Shown here piece after piece: positions 33,701-45,700 of a stretch of 64,000 bases of DNA. The DNA is taken from NCBI GenBank assembly GCA_029851415.1, contig CM056741.1, forward strand, positions 147,982,522 to 148,046,521, read 5' to 3'. This DNA is from Eretmocerus hayati. Lineage: Eukaryota > Arthropoda > Insecta > Hymenoptera > Aphelinidae. The position numbers and the translations under genes are program-made. The stretch's first letter is position 1; the number at the start of each line of letters is the position of its first letter. The notes below the pieces were generated by a model. The model saw only the letters and a program-made list of their open reading frames with translations. It made no database searches and had not been told where the DNA came from.

Positions 33701-36700
33701 TAGTAATACAAATATACTAATATCCCAACCTCGCAAATGGTACCCCTGGTGGGACGTTAACCCTGACACGGACCTATAATAAAAATCAGCTCTCATCAAG
33801 AGCAAAAATTTGTAGGAAAATCTGCATGAAAATCAATCGATTTCGGTTGAAAAATCATTCGAAAAAGGGGATTTCTCATGAAAATTTTCTTCTTATGATG
33901 TATAAATGTATTCATTAAATAAGTGTGATGTCAAAATCACAAACCGTCTATCTGTAACATTATAGAGACAAAATTATGCTTTTGGAGCTTGAACAGTCGA
34001 GGTACATTGACTCTGTATTTCGAAAGTTCGAGCAATAGAATCAATTCTGTCAGTACACAGAGGCGTTGCCGAGATACATCGTGTTTGTTTACTTCTCGGA
34101 AAGCTGTGCATAAGCTCTTTCGTGGAAACAGTGTACCTACTGGATATATGAATGAGGAAAGTCACGCATGTATCTCGACAACGGGCTCATCTGTATAAGC
34201 TGCAAACAAAAATATTGCGATTAATTCACGCATCAAAATCAATTACATTGATTTTGAAGGCATATATATAGCACATATAGACTATAGTGAGTTATTGGCC
34301 AGTCCGTTGGTTTCTCTTATTATTCGTTGCCGCACATATAGTTCACACAATACACACACAATGCCTAAACCTTATTACTCACATTACAGATAATATACTT
34401 CTGTCTTGCTTACACTTATTCAAATGAATGTTACGCATTCAGATTCAAGCAAGTGATTGAACTTGCAATATCAGAAGTATCGATAGGCATTTGTTAGAGT
34501 CAAGATAATGAAAGGTTATTTCTTATATATAACAATTTTTCGCAAATTGTTACACCCCATGCTTAGGCCGGGGGAACTATTGATTCTTTCCTATCGTTTT
34601 GTGCGATTAGTACGCATTTCAGTACTCTCGGAGTATAGTCCGGGGGAACTCAAAATGCATAATTATTTGTAACGATTTCGGTGCAATTCGATAGAAATTC
34701 GTTCAGCTTGGCGAATAATAGAAGTGTTTGTGTAAAAATATCGTCACGTCTACGAAATTTGATGTAAGTTGAGTTATTTTGAAATGGATATGCTAATATT
34801 TTCGCGAATTGTCCATCCAAAAATTCAAGGAAATATAGTTTACCTGGATCATCAGACAATTCATGCAATAGAACGTTAGCACGAGTCATGGAGACTATAA
34901 GTCCAACCCCGTACATTACAACAATTATGAACAAAGTAAATTAAAATTATGAGGGCCACAGGCCGACAGCTGATCTAGTCTAGACATTTTTGTCACTTTG
35001 TTTGATGGACAGAACGACCATTTCCACGCGGCCTAGTGACCAGGCGTTTATTCCGTCAGGGACCTTCCGTGATTCATGAACGTAGTAGCAGAAGCTCACT
35101 GCCAGTAAGGGGTACATTCGAAAATCTTTTCGAGATGTTGTGAAATCAGCTCACTGTCATCATTCGAGTGGTAATACAGTCAAAACTCATCAGATGTCCG
35201 TCACGCCGACCACATTTTAATTTGCTGAAATTTGGAATAAATTGGAAATTTCGTGTCACCGAGAGTTAAATTGAAACAGCTTTAGATGAATTCGAACCAT
35301 CCTGTGTATGTCTCGAGGGGCAGATCGATAGGCCCACCTTTGTTAATAAAACCCGGGAAATCGATTCGGTTAGTAATCAGGTTCAACAAGTTAATCACGG
35401 AGAAATACTTGTATGTGAGGCTATTTCGGATTCAATTCATACAGACTGCGTTAGAAACGAATTGCCGGTGAAGTTGAGTACTTTTCATACAGACTGCGCT
35501 GAAAGCGAATTGCCGGTGAAATTGGACTCGGTTCATACAGACTGCGTTAATAACGAATTGCCGGTGAAGTTGAATCCGGTTCATACAGACTGCGTTAGAA
35601 ACGAATTGCCGGTGAAGTTGAGTACATTTCATACAGACTGCGTTTGAAACGAATTGCCGGTGAAGTTGAGTACTTTTCATACAGGCTGCGCTGAAAGCGA
35701 ATTGCCGGTGAAATTGGACTCGGTTCATACAGACTGCGTTGACAACGAATTGCCGGTGAAGTTGGACTCGGTTCATACAGACTGCGTTGATAACGAATTG
35801 CCGGTGAACTATGAAATAAGCCAAGCGTGCAAGATGGACACGGATTTTCAGACGGTATTTGAGAACATCGAATCCATTGAGCCTAGAGGGAGTAGTTCAA
35901 AGGGGTTAACCGCATCCCTGCGATCAGATATTCATAATGAGAACTCGTCTAATCATTGGCAAGTAGAATCAATTTATTCTCGGTAAGACCACAACACATT
36001 TTTTTAGAGAACTCTTACGATGCTGATTCCGGAGAGGATCTCGAAACCAGAAAATTTCGCCAAAATGGCACAACCCAAAAAAAAAAAAGCTTGTCAGTCG
36101 ACCTACTAGCTGTGGATATGTATCCAGAAGCATGGTTAGTTAGCTGATGAGTTAGTGCTTATACGTGAAATTGTAGAATTTGCTTGAGATTTCAGTTTTT
36201 GACACCGAACTTGGTATATCATTTCAATTAATATCCATTAATAATTGTCGTGCATTGTCTTATCAGCCACACTACGGGCTGGGGGAACTGAAGTTTCAAA
36301 ATTTTTTATTCCAGTTTTATGATTTAATACCTGCCCGCTAATAAAGAGTGACGGCGAATATTTAGAGTCGACAAAAATCAAATTTTCTTGGAATAGAGAC
36401 ATTTCGGATTACATTGTTGAACATCGGAAATATTCTATAGGATCAAATCAGGCCTACTTATTCTTTGAATTGATAATGAGTTTTAGATATGCTTGTTGTG
36501 ATTATGAGTAAAAATCTTGATTTGGAATCATAAATACCCTAAATACTGGGAATTATGGAATCCTTCCAAGGAAATCGCTCAAGATTATAGCAAATCATTT
36601 TCATTCTAGTCCTTTGAACCAAAGCCAACTCACAACCTTGTATAACAATCGATTTTTTTTATCTTGTATACAAATATAACGTCATTTTACTCATTAGAAA

Positions 36701-39700
36701 CATATGAGAGGTGGGTCGATCGATGACCCAAGATCGTTTATAGTTATTTTCAGTAATGATTTATTCATCATTCTCATACATTCGAAGCACTTTGCTTCAC
36801 ATTATCGAACCATAAATAGGGTAGTTGAACCGTTCATCCAGAAATCACCACATGGATGTACTTTTATTTCTTGAATCATTGTGCATCATATCATTTTAAG
36901 ACCCAGAGTATAGTGAAATGTTAACATGTTATAGTAAAATCACGGGAATTTTTGGTACACGATCCGATGGTCTGATCTGAAAATTGTTTCGTTTTCTTTT
37001 TTAATTTATCTCCATCAATCTTCATGAATGAGATTCGACTCCAATAAATTGGGGGAACTATGCAACGTCTGCAATTTTCAGATAATTTTAAAAATTTTAG
37101 AAATAAGAATTTTCAGTCAGCCACTTGTGCAGATGACCATCAGACCAGTCGTATAAGTAGAATCATATGTGTTGGTGTCGGTAAAACTAATACTAACCCA
37201 TATATGCTTGCAATTTTGTGTATTAACCACCGTGCATATATATATGCACGTTAGATCAATTCCATCGCATCGCTCGTAGTAACATATATATAAAGCCGAT
37301 ATAGATCCATACCCTTTCCAATCGAGTCCTCATCGATTCACTTATACTAGAATTCAACCAATCGATCCCGATATTCGGAATCGATATTTGCATGTAATGG
37401 TAATTACGCGTGTCTATGTCGACGCAGGGTTCAAGCCGCCGAAAAGTGTCTCGAAGTGGGGCTCTGGCCGTCCGAGGGTATATGAATCGTTGCGCGAGCA
37501 AAGCTCGCTCTCTTGCTCCCGAAAAGCCGAAGTGGAACTTTTTCCAAAAATCTATACCCACGAACGAGCAGGTCTCCCCGAGATCCAAGTAAGTCATCGC
37601 CCGGATGCGATATTATATTAGAATATAAAGAATCCCACCATAAGGCATCCTCGAGATGTATTTGGAATGGGATTAGGCAATAATCGCGGCCTCGGTATGA
37701 ACAAACCTGCTTAGACAGGGACGAAATACTTGGGCATTATATTAGCTCGCGGTGGCTCATAAAATATAAAATCCAGGCACACTGCCAAGCGTGCGTCGGC
37801 CGTCTCTTTACCCAGGATGGGGAATTGACTCACGACCGACCCGCATTACCCAGTGCTTATGGATCGTGTAGGGTTTTACAGATAGGAAATTGTATCGCGT
37901 CCGCGCCAGAAAAACATATTTTTCATAATTCAAATCTGTGCGATGAGCCGAAAGTCACGCGTATTCGAGTCTTTGCGGTGGCCCGAACACCGTCATATAA
38001 CAATTTATTACACACAATTTCAATAGGAAATTAGGCAGGGAACAGATCACGCTTATTATATGTTACAGATAGACGAGGCAGTTTGAATACCAATATTACA
38101 TGTAAAATCGTATAAAATCATGAAAATACCAATATATGGACAAATTTTAATATTTCTATGTACACGGTTGCGACTGTGGTTCGAAATATAGTTTAAATTA
38201 ATAAATGAGTAATCTAATCGAAAGACAATCTTTTCATGAGAGATCACCCTGATAATTTTCTTCCCCGATATTATTTTAAATATTTTCAGGTCCTCCCGTT
38301 TAAAATCAAAGCTTTTGCATAAAGTGCCACTTAGATATATATATTATCTATCAGAAAGTAATATCAGATCAATAGATTTCAATTATATGTTCAAGAAATC
38401 ACGAAATCCTGCATGCTTGTTCTAAAGGTAGAATTTCCGTGAAATTAACGTTCAATCGCGTACACGTATGGGTAAGCCGATTTTTCTGGGCTATATTATC
38501 GTTTGGGCATGTAATATAATCCAATATCTTTCATTTGAGCCCACATACATATAGCCAAAGCAAAAATTGCATGTGTACCGGCGTGCGCATCGGTTGAAAT
38601 GTAGAAATACGAAATTTCGATATAATTAACTTATGAGCTTATCTTACTTATACATAACGATATATTTGCGCTTGAAATAATTTTCTTTGAATAACGTGTG
38701 GCCGTAGCATGCCATTTCGGCTAGTATAATTCGAATGCAGATTATCCCAACAGCAGCATCCCCGATTGATCGATCGAAAATACGAGGTGTTCGATCGATC
38801 CGAATAACACGTAAGTAGCTGTTCCAGCGCAAGCAGAGTAGCAGAGCGGTATCGCATAGATATATAGTTGCAAATGGTAAGCTATGCAACTCGTTTGCTC
38901 GGAAAATTATTAGTAATACAAATATACTAATATCCCAACCTCGCAACGCCATCATCTAATGAAGTATGAAAGTGAAATTTGTCTTTGACACACAGTTGCT
39001 CCAAAAAGTCACATTCCTCAAAATGTCCACGGCCCAAGCGCAACTTCTAGACTCGTTCAAAAAAATCCTATTTGTATTCTAGGGAGCACGCTTCAGAGAT
39101 AGCCAGACGCAATGTATTGCGTGCGATTGTATTCTTTGAGATAAAGAGCTTACTCTTTTACTGCTCTTGTATCTCTCTTTCTTTCTGGACTTAGCTATTT
39201 ATATCTCGCACCGCACATTATATCCGTCGTGTATGTGCTTGAGCAGCAAAATATCTCAGGTAAGATACACAAGGAAGAAGAGACAACGAGACAAGTGGGA
39301 CAAGTGGGCTTATAACTATACTTCCATATAATACGAGAACTACTCATTGAGAAAACACGAGCAACGTCGTCCAGTGATGTGGGAACCAATTCCTGAACAA
39401 GCCAAACTCGTTCGCTCCACTACTTTGTGGTGTTTGCTTTCTCTGTCTCTTGTGTATGATAGCTGGTACTCGAATATGCTAGAGATTATGTGTAAATTTC
39501 CGCGACTGGCTATAATATTGGTACTGTATCATGTCTAAGTGAAGTGACGAGCTTCAAGAGGAAGAGGAACCAGAACAACAAGAGAAGTGGAGATACGACG
39601 ATGTTGTAGAGCGCATCAGGCTGATGCCGCAACAGCGGCTTATTTGAAGAAAAAAAACGTCAGTACCGGTAATGATTCATCGAAGACTCTAAAATTGATG

Positions 39701-42700
39701 ATAGAAGAACATTTGGAGGAACAGGAAATGACGGGGAAGATATTTAATCCGTAGAATTGCGCATCGTCATTTTGCTCCTATTATACGATTGAGCGTTTGA
39801 TACGGTTGCATTTGTGGTTTATCGTACAGTAGGCTAGGTTACCAAACTCACTGAACGATTCCCTAATTCTCCACCGTAAAAAAGTTTGGGATGATATCAT
39901 GGCCCATTTGGTTGATATTGAACGAAAAAAAATGAAGATATACGTGTACTGATCACTGAATGAACTACGCGAGTGCGGAAGCCACGCATAAGAGACGCCA
40001 CCAAGGACGCCTGCACACAGTGAGAAAAATCTCTGAAACTTTTCGTCAAAAATTAACCCAGCCAGGGATAGAGACTTTTGTAGAAAAATTTCATAGACAT
40101 CCCCGCAGTGCGTCAGCCACTCGGGATAACGTCCAAGTTGGCATTTTTCAATGTCGCTCGTTTATATTATGTAGTGCTGCGCAAGCGATGACAGGATACC
40201 ACACATTCAGAAAAAAATGAAAAAATGACGATCTTGATACAAGCTTATACCTCCAAAGCACAGTTGCGATAATCACTAGGATTATCGCATAGTCAGATCA
40301 CCTCTTAATCGTTCTGTGCCGTAAATTATCTCGCCATCTTCGAATCAATGTAGCTTTTGAGCTGTAGATCGCCGATATTGAAACCAGTAGAAAAATTGCT
40401 CACCCACAGTGCATCACAGAGTAAAAACCAGCACAGAAGAAGGATAGTATGAGTGAGAGAGAGGAAAAGAGATAGATCGGAAGGGAGAGGTGTAGACGGT
40501 AGTGAGGTGCGCTTTGCGAGCGCCTCCGGGCCGTGTATAGTATTAAGGCACAAAGGTGCCGTCAGACACCTGCACGCGCTTTATGCAGATAAGGCCCAAG
40601 AAAAAGAGGAGGCGCGCGCGCACGCCACATCAGTATATATACTACAATCTCAGGGCTTTTGGGTCAGGTTTAAGGTCGGACTGTCTGAGATCCCAAAGTC
40701 ACTTCTCCACCTCTTTTTCCACAGCTCACGCAGCGAGTGGCCTCTCATCGAGAAACTGAATTGAGACGTAGTCGCGGAGGTTTTAGTTTAGAGAGACCCC
40801 ATCTCACTCTGAACCTCAGCCCTCCCACGCGAGAGTGCAAGTGAGAGAGAGAACGAGACCACCGAGGCAGACTCTCTGTCCACGTTCAGAAAATATATGT
40901 ATAAGAGAGATGGACTTCTGCATGCAGAAGAGAGAGAGAGATGGTGATTCGGTATTATACCGCCTCGCGCGCTCTGAACGACGGTCCGGTGTGATAAATT
41001 AACAATTTTACACGAGCGAAGAGAGCTCTGATGATGGTTCGCAACGTTAAAAAAAACACGAACGAGGGACATTTTGCTTAATTTGACGATTGGACGCAGC
41101 CTTTGGAGTTTTGCAGCGCATAAGAGAGATTGGGCAAAAAATTTGTAAATTATATGGCGAGCTTTTGCTTATTGGTAGCGATCGCCAAACAACCCTTTGG
41201 TTCATGCATGCGAAAAATTATGATGATGATGATGATGAGCGCGCTGGGTATATTAGGCAGGCATGCAGCTTTCGTCACGCGTCCGCGCGGATTAGAACTT
41301 TTTACGAGCGGCGCACCGTTCCGATTTTCATCGTTGATCCACGGATAAATTATTTTTTTCGACTTTCGAATGAGGTCCCAGACAGAGAACTAAATATTTT
41401 GTTGAAATTCATCATGTTTTTTCATAATTGTGAGTCGATTTTTATAGTTTTGAGCTTTGGGAAGCCTGACTCAGACTAACAAGGGAAGCACGAGGTCTGC
41501 GGACCACGGATCTTGATGAAACTCTGGGAATTATCTCGAGTTTGGTGGAAAATAAGGGTATCTCCAAGGGTCAAGTCCAATGGGTCTGCTATCCCGAGAT
41601 ACAGCTATGGAGGTAAGCATTATCAGTATATCTATCTGTATCTTGGAAAAGGAGGCCCATGGGATTAAACCGTTGGAAATACCTTCATTTGTCACCTAAA
41701 CAAGATGATTTCCAAAGTTTCATCAAGATCCGTGTTCCGCAGACCTGATGCTCTCCTTATGAGTTAGTCAATTGTTGCTCGATCATCTCGTCGATCATTT
41801 AAGAACGCATTTATTCGTATCGACCGTATTCGTATTATGAACTCCTCTGTATACACGGATAAGAAAAAAAAAATTAACCCATACGAGTATTTTCACCGAC
41901 TCACAGTGAAATTTCACCACTACCCTAAAAATGCATCCGATTCCATCTGTCCAAACACAGATTATAATTATAAAATAGCCAAGTTTTGGACCGAGTCCCG
42001 AATTGTATCTAATGCATTCTTACCAAGAAAATCTACGGAAAAATGAGTAAAACCTCGAGTAAAACCTTCAATACAAACGTGTTAGCGAGCGTGTTAGAAT
42101 GCATTGCGAGCATGATACATTGACACTTGGATCACTTTGTACAAAGCCATGCGGAGAAATTGGACTTCAGAAATTGTACAGTAAGAAATTATTCAAGATA
42201 AATTGGACAAACGATATGAATGTATTCTTGTGACTATCGATAGCCCGATTCCACGAAATAAATTCTGATGGGTAGACAAACAGTATTGAAGAAACAGGGC
42301 AAGTTTCATCAAAAATTTCAACAAAAGAAATAAGAGGAAAGAGATCTCGCGGACAATAGTGTATATCGGCGATCAAGATATCAGTCGGGCACATTTCAGA
42401 GATGCATCCAAGGATATGATCGAGCATATCGAATTTCTTCAGCAGTCAAAATCCAAAATTCGTCACATGGTAGCTTCTCTTTTGGTACTTTGGTATCTTA
42501 CAAACGTTCTGCGCTTCTCTCTCAATCTCCTTCTCTAACACATTATATCTATCTCAATCTTGCGCGCGCCAAGCCATCCCTCCTTATACTTTTGCCTCAC
42601 CTGCGAAAAAAAATATATAGGTACCTATAATACAACGCGCGCGAGGAAAGAGATGATGATGCAGACATTGAGAACGGACGACGTGAAAAAAAGGAAAGGA

Positions 42701-45700
42701 GCATTATAAAGAAAGAAACAATAACGACTATGTAGCCACCCAAAAGAAAGAGGAGTAGCCCATAGGAATAGTCTAGTTGGGGTTCTCCATGTATAAAGTA
42801 TAAAAATGTGTGTAAGAAGTCGCACGTTTTCCAAATCTATGGGAGATGCAGCAGGCAGAGACAGGTCAGAGCGAATAAAAGGTAAGGGAGGCGATGAAAA
42901 GTATCCCTATTCAGTCGAACAAAAAAAAAGACATCCGGAGATCTTCAGTGTATTCTATTCAAGAATCTGATCTTGAGAAAGCCAATTACATACGATAGTT
43001 GCATCATCAGGGTTCACAAAGTATCATCAGAACAGATTATCGTTGAAAAAGAGAGAGTCATGAAAGGTAGTAGATTCTATTACAAGCGTTAGCCCGTGTA
43101 ATACCTGATGATCCGGTGTATAGAGTAGCGGCAAGGTCGGTAACCGTTGACCTTCACATTTCAAAGATTTTGGGGCGTGATTTTCGTGTTCTATGCATCA
43201 AACGTCACAAGAAGATGATTCAAAATGAAATCAAATTCATTTTATTCAAATTTTGTTTGAGCTGATTAGGATTCGAATCAGCTGATTTGAAAAGGAATCG
43301 TAAAACTCCTTCCATTGATGGATTGTGGAAGCATTTTCAATCAAATTTTTTAACGAATAAAATCCGATCATCTCAATTTATCTGAGTTCTGTCAAATTTA
43401 CACGGAAATTCGCAGAAATTCTTTGGAATAATTAACACAGATGGAAGGTTAGATGAACTTCGAACTCACAATCTTCCGCTTGCTGGGCGGTCCCGTTACC
43501 CACTACGCCACTGAGGCGATTTTGTTCACAATTTCTTTTCCATAAATGAATTTCTGGGTATTTTCATGGAACCAAGTTTATGCAAAAGAGTGAATTCTAT
43601 TTGATTGAAATTTAATCTTGCTAATCCAATTTACAAAGGATAACATTTAAAAATTATATTCATTTTGATGACAAAACATGGATTTAATCATCGTGATTTC
43701 CCAGATTGAGGCTAGATAATAGTTTCTTGGGAAACCGAGAATGTCAGAAGATACTGATCAAGCTATTTTGCGGCTGTGAATTCAAGAGCAATACACTTCC
43801 GTCAGCAATATAGATGTAAACCCATCGATACGGTAGGTATAGATCTATCATTAGTATAGGAGGCTCGCCCTCTGCAAATAGAACCGATAATATCCATCAC
43901 TCTTCAATACCTATACTAGGCGTTCCAACAAAAAAAAAGCCACGTCTGGGTGCCAAATCTATTCCCGAACCATTACTATTTCAGAGAGACTTCACAAAAC
44001 TCTACAGGTGTAATAACGAGGATTCCATTGTAGATATATTACTCACAGCGTGTCGAAGCGTGTCTATACGAGCCATATATTTTCTCTCGCGATGCCTGAA
44101 AACTATATTTGCCCAATAATGGGAGAAGCTCCGCTGTTAAAGTTTACCCATCACAGGCGCGATAAGAAGCGCCAAGTATTTATTGTCCCTGCTTATAGTA
44201 TATATCTCGTCAAACATATAACATTGGCGGCTCTCTTGGGATTATTGAGAGCCTCTTGTTCCTGCTTGAGTAAAAAGAATGAGACGAGAGATCATTTCCG
44301 CCAGCTTTCTGATGGGCAGAAAAAAAAAGAGACTAAAATGAGCTCTATGACTATTGTGATGCAGGTGACGCCCGATAAGCGAGACTTTGAGACGATGAGA
44401 TACAAGAGATAAGTCACGCACCGCTCCCTTTTCGCGCACGCAGACAAGCCAAGCTATTTAACACTGAATACTTTCTTCCATCACTTGTTTGATCATTCGA
44501 AAACCAATGGTCGTTTAGAAACCCGAATAGAGACAATAGCCAGGGCCATAATTTTGATGAAGGTTTTGAGATGGGCTATATTTTTTGGGGCTTGCGGAAA
44601 TGAGATCGTCTCCGGGCCTAGACGAAATGGACTTATCGCAAAATTTTCATCTTTAGAGTCTCGTGGTTGACCGTAGGAATTCCTTGGGATACGGATGTTG
44701 AACTTTTTTTTTCTAGGTCTGCGCAGTGTTCTTGACGCTCCATTGCTCTGTCATTACAGTCTCTGTTTATAGATCGTCGATGACTCAAGGCGAGACTCAA
44801 GGACTCATCAGCAGCTAATGTCTCAGTGTTCCATCCGGCCGAGCGTTGAGAAATTTTCCCAGGCTTTCTTTCTCATGTTTCAAGCAAAGGGTTCTATGAA
44901 TCAAATTTCAAACTCAAAACTTACAAGGGGATGACCTGACTTTTGGATCACCAATCCTTTCCAAAATTTTTTCACAGTTTTGTGTCACCTAGAATATGAA
45001 GAATCCAGAGTAACTCCATCAAATGGGCCTCCAGTTCAGAGCTACAAGCAAAAACGTTACCATTGCCGGTATATCTATATACATCACTTTTCAACATGAG
45101 CCTATATGGGCAATGTTAATATCATGGGCTGTAACTTTGAACAGGAGGCCCATTTGACGGAGTTACTCTGGATTCTTCATATTCTAGGTGATACAAAACT
45201 GTAAAACAATTTTGGACAAGATTGGTGATCCAAAGGTCTGGTCCTCCCCTTGTTAGTCTAGTGAGTTTGGTTTTGTTGAGATTAACTGATGTATGTATCA
45301 TGTGGGCTCAAAAACTTGACCCGGGTGATTCAATGATTCTAGTAAAAAGTTGAAAAAATATTTTCCAATTTGAAAAAGTTAGCACATTTCTTTCCGAGTT
45401 TCTTTCAACAACTCCAACTTCTTGTTCAGGAGAAAAAGCGAGAGAAAAAGTTTCTGTGAGTTGACCGTTTTCAGACTGCAGAGCGAGCTACAGAGTGTAA
45501 GAAGGCTTACATATGTATAGGCCAATCATAATCTTGCAAATGAAGCTCTAATCCCACTACTTCCACGGAATGAACATATTTAATGGCCAAATAGATCTCA
45601 GTAGTTAAGAAAGGAATTTCAACTGAACCTTTCATAGAGAGAAATAACTCGCAAACTCTAATTCTTCACGAAAATCATCGAACATTTAGAATCAAGTTCA

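Larger units (their letters stand above)
31851..33735 (+). repeat. 5' LTR
   Basis: Starts TGCAACGTCTGC and ends CCAACCTCGCA. Offset from the 3' LTR is exactly 5,210 bases throughout. It contains a TATA-like box and a splice donor (listed separately). A 113-codon - strand frame (32046-32387) and several shorter frames occur identically in both LTRs but show no protein motif. Confidence 0.95.
31851..38945 (+). mobile_element. Complete LTR retroelement lacking a recognisable full pol
   Basis: Two direct repeats of 1,885 bp (31851-33735 and 37061-38945) start TG and end CA. They flank a 3,325-bp interior and are bordered by a 4-bp ACGC duplication (31847-31850 and 38946-38949). A TGG-starting primer-binding-like site follows the first repeat and GGGGGAACTA precedes the second. 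I found no LTR differences by line-by-line reading, and corresponding frames are identical, so the insertion is recent or recently homogenised. The interior carries a repeat-rich ORF and perhaps a tiny reverse-transcriptase remnant, but no full protease, RT or integrase. This is the structure of a large non-autonomous (LARD-like) element. It is oriented opposite to wg. Confidence 0.92.

Noticed and set aside
35436..35809. CRISPR-like array
   Set aside because: Copies are directly abutting 48-bp tandem repeats with no unique spacers, in a eukaryotic transposable element.
35432..35824. 130-codon - strand ORF of [16 protein letters not shown] repeats
   Set aside because: Shadow of the 48-bp repeats. 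The + strand frame has non-repetitive coding-like flanks, whereas this one does not.
31851..38945. Local segmental duplication instead of an LTR element
   Set aside because: TG...CA ends, the flanking 4-bp ACGC duplication, a TGG primer-site-like sequence and an abutting polypurine tract fit LTR integration and not a simple duplication.
43441..43520. Functional tRNA-Ala(AGC)
   Set aside because: The T stem has mismatches and no acceptor stem forms.
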